64,000 nucleotides of DNA, from assembly GCA_044238935.1 (NCBI GenBank), contig JBIICI010000007.1:1-64000 (forward strand), written 5' to 3'. The position numbers were made by a program, and so were the translations under genes. A model generated the notes under the pieces. It had not been told where the DNA came from and did no database searches. It worked only from the letters and a program-made list of their open reading frames with translations. Origin of the DNA: JBIICI01 sp044238935. GTDB lineage: Bacteria > Pseudomonadota > Alphaproteobacteria > Micavibrionales > Micavibrionaceae. This document shows, piece by piece, positions 8,510 to 16,561 of this stretch. Numbering within the stretch: the stretch's first letter is position 1; each line of letters begins with the position of its first letter.

Positions 8510-8932
8510 TTATTTTTTCAATAAATCCCGAATTTCAGTCAAAAGCTGAATATCTGCAGCAGGGGTTTCATTAGAGGCTTCGGCTTCTGCCTTTTTAATC
8601 GTCTGCGTTAGCTTATTGACACCCTTAACCAATAAAAATACGACAAAAGATACAATTAAAAACGCAATGACGGCATTAATAAAAATTCCATAATTGATTG
8701 TAGCTGCGCCTGCTGCTTTTGCTACAGCCAAAGAGGGATATTGTGTTGTGCTTAGATTCAGATATAACCCCGAAAAATCAATCCCACCCGTAAATATCCC
8801 CAAAAACGGCATAATGACATCATCCACAAGCGATTTGACAATCGTCGTAAAGGATGCACCCATAATAATTCCAACCGCCATATCCACAACATTACCACGG
8901 GCGATAAAGCTTTTAAATTCGTTTAAGATCAT
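8510..8932 (-). CDS. mscL: Large-conductance mechanosensitive channel
   Basis: A 140-residue MscL. The N-terminal amphipathic helix and first transmembrane pore helix are typical (FIARGNVVDMAVGIIMGA), the loop has DVIMPFLG, the second membrane helix is FINAVIAFLIVSFVVFLLV near residues 85-103, and the cytoplasmic helix ends in LLTEIRDLLKK. It forms a homopentamer that opens under membrane tension to release solutes during hypo-osmotic shock. It converges on ftsB with 6 bases between the stop codons. Length equals the family norm. Confidence 0.95.
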   Translation of the reverse strand: MILNEFKSFIARGNVVDMAVGIIMGASFTTIVKSLVDDVIMPFLGIFTGGIDFSGLYLNLSTTQYPSLAVAKAAGAATINYGIFINAVIAFLIVSFVVFLLVKGVNKLTQTIKKAEAEASNETPAADIQLLTEIRDLLKK

Positions 8933-8953
8933 TGTTCTTTCTTATCCTTCCTT

Positions 8954-9538
8954 TTACAAAAGACGCTGCCATTTCGTGGCCATACGGTGCATAGACGGGT
9001 AAAGTGGCCAGCGGAAAATTTCGTGGATGGAGATCCATTTTAAAGCCTTCGATTCCGGACTAATCGCAAATCCCATATGTGGGGCGCGTAGAATATAGCG
9101 TATGTCATAATGAATATGCGCGCCTTCCCGTCGCCTTGGATTTGCAGGGATGGGGTGAACATCCACATCAAATATGTGATGCTGTAGGGGGGTGATGCCT
9201 GTAATCCCTGATTCTTCCTCTGCTTCACGGATGGCGACGTCTAAAATATCAGGATTTCCATCGGCATGACCGCCAAATTGCAACCATAAATCCAAAATCG
9301 CATGATGTGTTAATAATACATATTGTAAATCAGGTGATACTAACCACGCCGATCCCGTCACATGCCCCGCCATATTGGCGCGATCAAAGGGATTGGGATC
9401 ACTTTCTAAAAATTCCAACGTCTGACGAATATGCGTGGCCTCTGCTTTGTCATACGGCATATGCGCCGCTAGATCCGCAATCAAATCATCATCATCGCGC
9501 GGCTTTAAAAAAGAAAAAACAGACATTGAGAAGTCCAT
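8954..9538 (-). CDS. Nudix hydrolase
   Basis: A 194-residue protein with a Nudix box in its middle (about residues 90-113) containing the metal-binding REAEEESGI core. The preceding conserved Glu of the classical box is replaced by Pro, a variation tolerated in several Nudix groups. Such enzymes hydrolyse nucleoside diphosphates linked to another moiety; the substrate is not predictable here. The gene lies 21 bases upstream of mscL on the same strand and probably shares its transcript. An internal ATG at codon 5 is an alternative start. Confidence 0.85.
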   Translation of the reverse strand: MDFSMSVFSFLKPRDDDDLIADLAAHMPYDKAEATHIRQTLEFLESDPNPFDRANMAGHVTGSAWLVSPDLQYVLLTHHAILDLWLQFGGHADGNPDILDVAIREAEEESGITGITPLQHHIFDVDVHPIPANPRRREGAHIHYDIRYILRAPHMGFAISPESKALKWISIHEIFRWPLYPSMHRMATKWQRLL

Positions 9539-9601
9539 ATAAAAACCTAATTTGTAAGACTTTGAATTTACATTAGAGTCTGGGAGGAATCAATGGGCGT
9601 T

Positions 9602-10447
9602 TTATTTTGTTACATGTATTAATACAATTTCAGGCGTTCTTAAAAATCGTGCAGGAATACCACTATTGCCTAATCCACCAGAAACAACCAAATTCTTTCC
9701 ATCTTCTTGGATATGTCCATAAGCATATCTTAGCCCATATTTTGATGGAATCACAAAAGGTAATGCCCCAATCCATGGTAAACGAATTTGTCCCCCATGC
9801 GTGTGCCCTGAAATCGTTAGCATAATATCCTTTGGCACATCGGGAAAAGAATCAGGATTATGCATCATTAAAATGACAGGATCATTATTGGTAATTTGTA
9901 ATTTTGTTTCTTTGATGCTCGCTTTTTGCCACCATAAATCCTCTAAACCCGCGATCCAAAAAGATTGATTATGACATTGCAAAGATATAGCCTGATTTCG
10001 TAAAATAGGGATTTGACTGGCAGAAAAAGCAGATGGCCACCCAACATCGGGGTGCCAATCATGATTACCCAATACCGCATAAACACCACAGCCAGCCTTA
10101 AAATTTTCAAAAACCTCAACAGCTTTAGACGGTGAAATCTGTAGCCCAAAGGGATGCGTTGCAACATAGTCTCCCAATAATAAAATCAAATCAGGCTTGA
10201 TTGCATTGGTTTTCTCAACAATGCGTTGCATATGTTTTAAACTCATCCATGGCCAAATCATATGGGGATCAGCAATAACTGCTACATTTAGCGCAGTATC
10301 ATTTTGCCATTGATTTGATTTCAGATCATACTGCGTAATTTTTACTCGAAACGGTTCAATAAAAATGGCGTAAATACCTAAACAAAAGCATAGAAAAAAG
10401 GTACTTAAGACAAGAAACATAATGCTACGCTTTTTTAGGAGGGGCAT
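9602..10447 (-). CDS. Membrane-anchored calcineurin-like metallophosphoesterase (YaeI-like)
   Basis: A 281-residue protein starting with a transmembrane anchor (about residues 10-30, MFLVLSTFFLCFCLGIYAIF) and continuing with the five metallophosphoesterase blocks: IADPHM, LLLGDYV, VLGNHDWH, a later HN, and GHTHGGQ. Metal ligands are therefore all present. Relatives include YaeI-type phosphodiesterases that hydrolyse UDP-2,3-diacylglucosamine or other envelope substrates, but the substrate cannot be assigned. It sits between the Nudix gene and lpd on the same strand. The start is supported by the hydrophobic anchor. Confidence 0.85.
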   Translation of the reverse strand: MPLLKKRSIMFLVLSTFFLCFCLGIYAIFIEPFRVKITQYDLKSNQWQNDTALNVAVIADPHMIWPWMSLKHMQRIVEKTNAIKPDLILLLGDYVATHPFGLQISPSKAVEVFENFKAGCGVYAVLGNHDWHPDVGWPSAFSASQIPILRNQAISLQCHNQSFWIAGLEDLWWQKASIKETKLQITNNDPVILMMHNPDSFPDVPKDIMLTISGHTHGGQIRLPWIGALPFVIPSKYGLRYAYGHIQEDGKNLVVSGGLGNSGIPARFLRTPEIVLIHVTK

Positions 10448-10511
10448 ATAAAATTCTCAGCGACACAAAGTTAAGAAATTACACTACAATATCTAGCTAT
10501 CAATTGAGTTT

Positions 10512-11921
10512 CTAGAAATGCACAGCCTTCCCATACGCATCCAGCACGGATTCGTGCATCATTTCGGACAAAGTGGGGTGCGGGAAGATGGTGTGCATGA
10601 AATCCAATTCCGTGGCCTCCATCGTTTTGCCGATCACAAAGCCTTGGATCATCTCCGTGACTTCACAGCCGATCATGTGTGCGCCCAAAAGTTCGCCGGT
10701 TTTAGCATCAAAGATGGTTTTAACCAAGCCCTCAGGCTCACCTAAGGCAATGGCTTTGCCGTTTGCCATAAAGGGGAAGCGGCCGACTTTGATCTCATAG
10801 CCTGCCTCCTTGGCTTTGGCTTCGGTCAGACCGACAGAGGCGACTTGGGGGTGGCAATAGGTGCATCCGGGGATGTTTTCACGCTTTAAGCCATGGACAT
10901 TCGGCAGCCCTGCGATTTTTTCAATGCAAATAATCGCCTCATGGCTGGCTTTGTGTGCTAACCATGGGGCGCCGGCAACATCACCAATCGCGTACACGCC
11001 GACCTCATCGGTTTTGCAATAGGCATCAACCACGATTTGTCCGCGATCCACTTTAACCTTGGTGTTTTCCAGCCCTAGATTTTCAGTATTCCCGACAATT
11101 CCAACAGCCATAATGACGCGGTCAACGGTTTTGGTTTCCACTTTGCCGCCAATATCAATATGGGCAGTGACGTTTTTATCAGTTTTATCGAATTTCGTGA
11201 GCTTCGCGCCTGTGATGATCTTCATGCCTTGCTTTTCAAATTGTTTACGGGCAAGGGCGGAAATTTCGGCATCCTCCACAGGTAAGACGCGATCCATGAC
11301 CTCAACCACGGTGACATCAACGCCCAACGTGTTATAGAAAGAGGCAAACTCAATCCCAATCGCCCCCGATCCCACAACCAGCAAGGATTTTGGCATATCG
11401 GTAGGCACCATGGCCTCCCGATATGTCCAGATTAGTTTTTGATCAGGCTCTAAATTCGGGATCACACGGGCGCGCGCGCCTGTGGCAAGGATGATATGTT
11501 TGCCGTTTAGATTTTCAAAGATCTTGCCGTCTTTTTCAACGCTGATATTGCCTTTGCCCAATAATTTTGCGTAACCATCAAAGACTGTAATTTTATTCTT
11601 TTTCAAAAGATGCCCAATGCCGCCTGAGAGTTGCTTTGATACGCCGCGCGAACGTGCCACAATTTTCGATAAGTCGAATGATACATTATCAGCACTCAAT
11701 CCAAATTGATCGGCGTGTTTCATCAAATGATAGACTTCGGCGGAGCGCAACAACGCCTTGGTCGGGATACAACCCCAGTTCAAACAGATGCCGCCCAGAT
11801 GATTTGCCTCGACCAATGCCACCTTCATTTTCAGTTGTGCCGCACGGATCGCCGCCACATATCCTCCGGGTCCGCCACCAATGACGATGACATCGAAATT
11901 TTTATCTGTATTTTGGGACAT
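10512..11921 (-). CDS. lpdA: Dihydrolipoyl dehydrogenase (E3)
   Basis: A 469-residue flavoenzyme. The FAD-binding VIGGGPGGYVAAIRAAQ is at the N-terminus, the redox-active disulfide is GGICLNWGCIPTK near residues 42-54, the NAD-binding motif is VVGSGAIGIEFA near 180, and the C-terminal interface holds HPTLSEMMHE with the catalytic His-Glu pair. It reoxidises dihydrolipoamide of the PDH complex with NAD+. It is the last gene of the leftward PDH operon, but 222 bases holding two nested palindromic repeats separate it from pdhC. Length matches the family. Confidence 0.97.
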   Translation of the reverse strand: MSQNTDKNFDVIVIGGGPGGYVAAIRAAQLKMKVALVEANHLGGICLNWGCIPTKALLRSAEVYHLMKHADQFGLSADNVSFDLSKIVARSRGVSKQLSGGIGHLLKKNKITVFDGYAKLLGKGNISVEKDGKIFENLNGKHIILATGARARVIPNLEPDQKLIWTYREAMVPTDMPKSLLVVGSGAIGIEFASFYNTLGVDVTVVEVMDRVLPVEDAEISALARKQFEKQGMKIITGAKLTKFDKTDKNVTAHIDIGGKVETKTVDRVIMAVGIVGNTENLGLENTKVKVDRGQIVVDAYCKTDEVGVYAIGDVAGAPWLAHKASHEAIICIEKIAGLPNVHGLKRENIPGCTYCHPQVASVGLTEAKAKEAGYEIKVGRFPFMANGKAIALGEPEGLVKTIFDAKTGELLGAHMIGCEVTEMIQGFVIGKTMEATELDFMHTIFPHPTLSEMMHESVLDAYGKAVHF

Positions 11922-11945
11922 TTTTGAACTCCGTAATTTAAATAG

Positions 11946-12134
11946 TTTTGAACACTAAGGGACACTAAGAACCACTAAGTTGATCCTCGTCATACCGCAC
12001 TTGATGCGGTATCTCATTGATTAGGGGAATTTAGTTAGTTTACTCAATGAGATGCTGGATCAAGTCCAGCATGACGAAAAAGGGTAAAAACCTCTTAGTG
12101 AAACTTAGTGCCTCCTTAGTGTCCTTAGTGGTTA
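11946..12134. repeat. Gene-less inverted-repeat element with CTTAGTG units, between pdhC and lpd
   Basis: The left end (11946-11979) reads TTTTGAACACTAAGG and continues with GACACTAAGAACCACTAAG; it is nearly identical to the end of the GxxExxY element at 14891. The right end (about 12092-12134) carries the inverse with CTTAGTG units at uneven spacing. Instead of a gene, the interior holds a double-hairpin palindrome (11988-12076). It looks like a non-autonomous relative of the GxxExxY element that landed in the same operon. Confidence 0.7.
11988..12076. repeat. Double-hairpin palindromic repeat (REP-like) nested in the CTTAGTG element
   Basis: Two hairpins, ATACCGCA/TGCGGTAT (11992-12012) and ATGCTGGA/TCCAGCAT (12052-12072), are themselves held together by outer arms CGTCAT/ATGACG and inner arms ATCTCATTGA/TCAATGAGAT, so the single strand can fold as a cloverleaf. 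The CTTGAT/ATCAAG core resembles palindromes dispersed through many alphaproteobacterial genomes. A relative lies at 53689-53759. Confidence 0.75.
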
Positions 12135-12143
12135 ATTCTTTTC

Positions 12144-13406
12144 CTACAACAACATTGCCGCAGGGTTTTCGATATATTGTTGGAAATATTGTAAGAATTC
12201 CGCGCCAACTGCCCCGTCAACGGCGCGGTGATCGACGGATAGGGTGCAATTCATCACAGTGGCGATTTTCATTTGACCTTTTTCGATGATCGCGGTTTCA
12301 AACCCTGCACCCACAGCCAAGATACAGGCTTGCGGCGGATTAACGATGGCTTGGAAATTCTTTACGCCAAACATCCCAAGGTTGGAAACGGAAAACGTGC
12401 CGCCTTGATATTCAGAAGGCTTTAATTTACCATCACGGGCGCGTTTGGCAAGGTCTTTCATCTCCGCTGAAATTTCGCGTAAGCCCTTGTTCTGGGCGGC
12501 TTTGATGATTGGGGTAATCAAACCTGTAGGGGTTGAAACGGCAACAGAAACATCGGCATCTTCATATTGCAACAGGGCTGTATCTGTCCATGCCACATTG
12601 GCAGCAGGATAGGCTTTGAGAGCGGCTGCCACGGCTTTGAGGACGAAATCATTGACCGATAATTTGTAATCAGCGTTTGGTTTATCGTTTAATTCCTTAC
12701 GCAGTGCCAATAAATTGTCGATTTTACAATCCACGGACAGATAAAAATGCGGAATGGTTTGTTTAGATTCGGTTAAACGGCTGGCGATGACTTTGCGCAT
12801 ACCACTATGTTTGACCTCCGCATATTTCATGCCCAACATATCCGCCAAGGCTTTGGCGTCAGGGGATGATGATGTCGGCGCAGATTTTGCCGCAGGGGTT
12901 GCTGCTTGGGGAGCAGATTTTGCACCTAAAATATCGTCCTTCACAATACGCCCATGCGGGCCTGACCCTGTGATGGATTTTAAATCCACCCCTTTTTGCT
13001 CCGCTAAACGACGCGCTAAGGGAGAGGCAAAAACCCGTGATCCTGTGTTTGTTGTTGCTGGAGCAGCGGCAGGGGCAGCAACAGCAGGCGCAGAATCGGG
13101 TTTGCTTTCTGTTTTTGCGGCCGCTTTTGGGGCTTCAGCTTTTCCTAAATCCGCCGCCGATTCGCCCTCTTCCAATAAGATGGCAATCACGGCATTGACG
13201 GCAACGCCCTCTGTGCCCTCACCAACTAATATTTTACCAATCGTGCCGTCTTCAATCGACTCGACTTCCATGGTGGCTTTGTCAGTTTCAATTTCGGCGA
13301 TCACATCACCTGATTTCACGGCATCCCCTTCCTTTTTTAACCAACGCGCAAGCGTTCCGTCAGTCATGGTGGGGGATAAAGCAGGCATTAAAATATTGAT
13401 TGGCAT
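12144..13406 (-). CDS. pdhC: Pyruvate dehydrogenase complex E2, dihydrolipoamide acetyltransferase
   Basis: A 420-residue E2. One lipoyl domain (residues 1-78) carries the lipoylated Lys in ETDKATMEVE; an Ala/Pro linker (80-125) leads to the peripheral-subunit-binding domain (ASPLARRLAEQKGVDL) and the catalytic acyltransferase core ending with SVDHRAVDGA, which holds the catalytic His and Asp. It transfers acetyl groups to CoA and forms the cubic core of the complex. It starts 31 bases after pdhB. Its lipoyl domain is about 90% identical to that of pdhB, more than expected for domains with separate histories. Confidence 0.96.
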   Translation of the reverse strand: MPINILMPALSPTMTDGTLARWLKKEGDAVKSGDVIAEIETDKATMEVESIEDGTIGKILVGEGTEGVAVNAVIAILLEEGESAADLGKAEAPKAAAKTESKPDSAPAVAAPAAAPATTNTGSRVFASPLARRLAEQKGVDLKSITGSGPHGRIVKDDILGAKSAPQAATPAAKSAPTSSSPDAKALADMLGMKYAEVKHSGMRKVIASRLTESKQTIPHFYLSVDCKIDNLLALRKELNDKPNADYKLSVNDFVLKAVAAALKAYPAANVAWTDTALLQYEDADVSVAVSTPTGLITPIIKAAQNKGLREISAEMKDLAKRARDGKLKPSEYQGGTFSVSNLGMFGVKNFQAIVNPPQACILAVGAGFETAIIEKGQMKIATVMNCTLSVDHRAVDGAVGAEFLQYFQQYIENPAAMLL

Positions 13407-13437
13407 TGTTTTGACTTCTCTTACAGTTTAATTTTTT

Positions 13438-14862
13438 CTATCCCTTGTAACAAACTTTTTTGACCGCATCAACGATATCTGCGATTTGGGGTAGGGCTAA
13501 GGTTTCTAAGTTCCCAGCATAGGGCAAGGGCACATCCGCCGCGCAGACGCGCGATACAGGCGCATCAAGATAATCAAAGCCATGTTCCATCGCAAGGGCG
13601 GCGATTTCTGCGCCAATACCGCACATTGGCCAATCTTCCTCAACCGTGACAATACGGTTGGTTTTCTTTAGGGATTCAATGATGGTGTGGCGGTCAAGAG
13701 GGCGAATGGTGCGTAAATTGATGACCTCCGCACTGATCCCTTGCTGCGCTAAAATTTCAGCGGCTTCCAATGATTTTCCGACCATAATCGAATAGGTCAC
13801 AATCGTAACATCCGTTCCTGCACGTTCAATTTTCGCGCGACCAATGGGGATAATATAATCTTCATCCTCTGGCACATCAAAGGCTTGACCATAGACCAAC
13901 TCATGTTCCAAGAAAATCACAGGATTGGGATCACGGATCGCGGCTTTTAACAAACCTTTTGCATCCGCGGCATTCCAAGGCGCAAGCACCTTCAGACCCG
14001 GAACATGGGCATACCATGACGCATAGTTCTGACTGTGTTGCGCACCCACACGCGATGCCGCGCTGTTGGGCCCTCTAAATACAATCGGGCAACCCAATTC
14101 ACCGCCTGCCATATATAAAGTCTTGGCGGCGGAATTGATGATATGGTCAATGGCTTGCATCGCAAAATTAAAGGTCATAAATTCAACAATCGGGCGCAGG
14201 CCGCTCATGGCTGATCCTACGGCAATCCCTGCAAAGCCGTGTTCGGTGATGGGGGTATCAATCACGCGCTTTGCACCAAATTCTTGCAGCAATCCTTGCG
14301 TGACTTTATACGCGCCTTGATATTCCGCGACCTCTTCGCCCATAATATAGACCAATTCATCACGGCGCATTTCCTCCGCCATTGCATCACGCAAGGCATC
14401 ACGAATGGTTTGTGATTTGACTTTCTCAAAATACGGGGCCTCAACAAACGGCGGCGGCGCAATCACATGACCTTTGGCGTATAAAATATCGCGATCTGTA
14501 ATGATTTCGCCCTCTGCTTGCGGTGCAAACTCGCCTGTTTGGATTCCTGCGCTTACAGGGGCTTCGGCTTTTAAGGAACAAGAGGGCGCAGGGGCGTCTG
14601 TCATATTCCCAGCTGTTTCGCCTTCTTCTAATAAAATCGCAATGACGGCATTGACGGCAACGCCTTCTGTGCCCTCAGCAACTAAGATTTTGCCAATCAC
14701 GCCCTCATCGACTGCTTCGACTTCCATCGTGGCTTTATCGGTTTCAATTTCGGCAATGACATCGCCTGATTTGACGGCATCGCCTTCCTTTTTTAACCAA
14801 CGCGCCAGCGTTCCTTCAGTCATGGTGGGGGAGAGGGCAGGCATTAAAATATTGATCGACAT
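13438..14862 (-). CDS. pdhB: Pyruvate dehydrogenase E1 beta subunit with N-terminal lipoyl domain
   Basis: A 474-residue E1-beta. Residues 1-80 are an extra lipoyl domain with the ETDKATMEVE lipoylation site, a linker follows to about 140, and the rest is the transketolase-type pyrimidine-binding and C-terminal domains (YIMGEEVAEYQGAYKVTQG, FMTFNFAMQAIDHI, RTIRPLDRHTI). The lipoyl fusion is a known peculiarity of alphaproteobacterial PDH and supports the taxonomic call. With pdhA it forms the thiamine-diphosphate enzyme that decarboxylates pyruvate. In the operon it is separated from pdhA by a 515-bp repeat-framed insertion. Confidence 0.96.
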   Translation of the reverse strand: MSINILMPALSPTMTEGTLARWLKKEGDAVKSGDVIAEIETDKATMEVEAVDEGVIGKILVAEGTEGVAVNAVIAILLEEGETAGNMTDAPAPSCSLKAEAPVSAGIQTGEFAPQAEGEIITDRDILYAKGHVIAPPPFVEAPYFEKVKSQTIRDALRDAMAEEMRRDELVYIMGEEVAEYQGAYKVTQGLLQEFGAKRVIDTPITEHGFAGIAVGSAMSGLRPIVEFMTFNFAMQAIDHIINSAAKTLYMAGGELGCPIVFRGPNSAASRVGAQHSQNYASWYAHVPGLKVLAPWNAADAKGLLKAAIRDPNPVIFLEHELVYGQAFDVPEDEDYIIPIGRAKIERAGTDVTIVTYSIMVGKSLEAAEILAQQGISAEVINLRTIRPLDRHTIIESLKKTNRIVTVEEDWPMCGIGAEIAALAMEHGFDYLDAPVSRVCAADVPLPYAGNLETLALPQIADIVDAVKKVCYKG

Positions 14863-14890
14863 TGTTTTCTTCTCTTCGTTTTTTTAAAGA

Positions 14891-15405
14891 TTTTTGAACA
14901 CTAAGGGCACTAAGAACCACTAAGGGACACTAAGGTTTTATAGGTTCGTTTAATTTATACGGATAATCTCATAATTCCTTGTTTAATAAGGGGGACATTA
15001 AAGTTGATAAGTAATCCTGTTTTTATCTTGGATAAGCGCAGGTACGTTAATAATTGTGATCGATGCACAGGCATAAGATTTTCAACCGCTTTCAATTCAA
15101 TAATCAATTCATTTTCAACTAATAAATCCACACGAAACGCATTTTCTATAATCTGTTCATCAAAAATAATCGGCAAAGATTTCTGCCTCTCAAACTGAAT
15201 GCCACGCTTTTCTAACAAATGCGCAAAGCAAGCCTCATAAGCACTTTCCAATAACCCAGATCCCAAATCTTGATGCAATTTAAAAGCGATATCAACACAA
15301 ATTCTTGATAAATCTGTTTTAACTTCGGGTTTAAAAAGCACAGCCTCATTCATAAAAAAAATCTTAGTGTTCCTTAGTGGTTCTTAGTGTCCTTAGTGTT
15401 CAAAA
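14891..15405. mobile_element. 515-bp repeat-framed element carrying a GxxExxY gene, inside the PDH operon
   Basis: About 44-bp imperfect inverted repeats frame the segment: the left end (14891-14934) and the reverse complement of the right end (15362-15405) both begin TTTTTGAACACTAAGG and continue with the same succession of CACTAAG units. A single 132-codon gene of the GxxExxY family fills the interior. No transposase is present and no clear target duplication is visible. The ends recur at 11946-12134 without a gene. The shape is that of a mobile or amplifying element that has entered the pdhA-pdhB gap without breaking either gene. Mobility is inference. Confidence 0.7.
14955..15353 (-). CDS. 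GxxExxY family protein (PD-(D/E)XK nuclease-like)
   Basis: A 132-residue protein. Near residue 31 it has the name-giving pattern in GSGLLESAYEACF, then RQKSLPI, the nuclease-like core FRVDLLVENELIIELKAVE (Asp followed by Glu-x-Lys), then HRSQLLTYLRLS and the usual ending LLINFNVPLIKQGIMR. The spacing of Asp and Glu-x-Lys is that of PD-(D/E)XK nucleases, to which the family has been assigned; its biological role is unknown. It occurs sporadically and in multiple copies in some genomes. Here it is framed by inverted CTTAGTG repeats and faces the same way as the surrounding PDH operon, so it would be read through from pdhA. Confidence 0.88.
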   Translation of the reverse strand: MNEAVLFKPEVKTDLSRICVDIAFKLHQDLGSGLLESAYEACFAHLLEKRGIQFERQKSLPIIFDEQIIENAFRVDLLVENELIIELKAVENLMPVHRSQLLTYLRLSKIKTGLLINFNVPLIKQGIMRLSV

Positions 15406-15412
15406 AATAAAA

Positions 15413-16441
15413 TTATGCCCCAATCAAAACATCTGTCCATAATTCCGCTGCATCAGGGAAAGGCGATTGTTCAGCAAATTCAGCCGAATCTTTGGCGATT
15501 TTTTTGGCATATTGTTCGACTTCTTTTAAGTCTTCCTCTGAAAAATGTTTACCGTCCAGCATGGTTTTTTTCAAATGCTCAATCGGGTCTTTGTTGGTTT
15601 TGTAATCCTCGACCTCTTCCTTTGTGCGGTATTTGGCAGGATCAGACATGGAATGCCCGCGGTAACGATAGGTCATCATTTCCAAAATATAAGGGCCATT
15701 GCCAGAGCGCACATAATCAAGGGCTTGGGCGGCGGCTTGGCGGACGGCGAAAATATCTTGTCCGTCCACTTGTTCCCCCGGGATACCCATGGATTCACCA
15801 CGGCGGTATAAATCCCCTGCGGCGTGGCGTTTGGTGCTGGTGCCCATACCGTATTTGTTATTTTCAATCACATATAATACAGGCAATTTCCAAAGGGCGG
15901 CCATGTTCATACATTCATAAAATTGCCCCTGATTAGCAGAGCCATCACCCATATAGGTGACCGCAACGCCTTTATCGCCAACATATTGGTGTGTAAAGGC
16001 AAGCCCAGTTCCAATCGCCGCACTAGCACCGACAATCCCGTGACCGCCATAAAAACGCTTTTCACGGCTAAACATATGCATTGATCCGCCTTTGCCGCGT
16101 GAACATCCATCAATACGCCCTGTCAATTCTGCCATAATTGCATTGGGGTTCATCCCACACGCCAACATATGCGCGTGATCGCGGTACGTTGTTACAACGC
16201 TGTCTTGGGGTTCTTGCATGGATTGAATGCCTGTGACCACGGCTTCTTGACCGATATAAAGGTGACAAAATCCTGCGATCAATCCCATGCCATAAAGCTG
16301 TCCCGCTTTTTCCTCAAAACGGCGAATGACCAACATATCTTGGTACAGTTTTTTCATTTCCTCAGGGGTGGGATTGGATGCAGCATTCGATTGATTCTTA
16401 TGCTGAATAGGTGCTTTTGTAGCGTTTTTAGCTTGTGCCAC
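15413..16441 (-). CDS. pdhA: Pyruvate dehydrogenase E1 alpha subunit
   Basis: About 342 residues. The thiamine diphosphate motif GDGSANQGQ with the closing Asn in ENNKYGMGTS is present, along with RGKGGSMHMF and GHGIVGA typical of E1-alpha, and the phosphorylation-loop-like YRYRGHSMSDP. The GTG at 16441 is preferred because GGAG lies nine bases upstream; a TTG at 16468 would add nine residues without a ribosome site. It is first in the PDH operon and forms the alpha2beta2 decarboxylase with pdhB. Downstream it runs directly into the right inverted repeat of the GxxExxY element. Confidence 0.95.
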   Translation of the reverse strand: MAQAKNATKAPIQHKNQSNAASNPTPEEMKKLYQDMLVIRRFEEKAGQLYGMGLIAGFCHLYIGQEAVVTGIQSMQEPQDSVVTTYRDHAHMLACGMNPNAIMAELTGRIDGCSRGKGGSMHMFSREKRFYGGHGIVGASAAIGTGLAFTHQYVGDKGVAVTYMGDGSANQGQFYECMNMAALWKLPVLYVIENNKYGMGTSTKRHAAGDLYRRGESMGIPGEQVDGQDIFAVRQAAAQALDYVRSGNGPYILEMMTYRYRGHSMSDPAKYRTKEEVEDYKTNKDPIEHLKKTMLDGKHFSEEDLKEVEQYAKKIAKDSAEFAEQSPFPDAAELWTDVLIGA

Positions 16442-16561
16442 GCAATGGTTCTCCGTTTTGATAAACAAAATTTACGCTTAAGATAGCGATAGGTAATACA
16501 TTTTACAAGAGCCTATAGACACAAAAGATTGTGCAGTGCGGAACAACCCTAAGGCGAGGTC

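Noticed and set aside
12754..13431. A 225-codon open frame on the plus strand opposite pdhC, Ala/Ser-rich
   Set aside because: It mirrors the lipoyl and linker codons of pdhC, has no ribosome site or family resemblance, and the opposite frame is a certain gene.
14891..14934. The CACTAAG words as a small CRISPR or tandem-repeat array
   Set aside because: Words are irregular, there are no spacers, and the whole block is repeated in inverted form at the other side of the gene.
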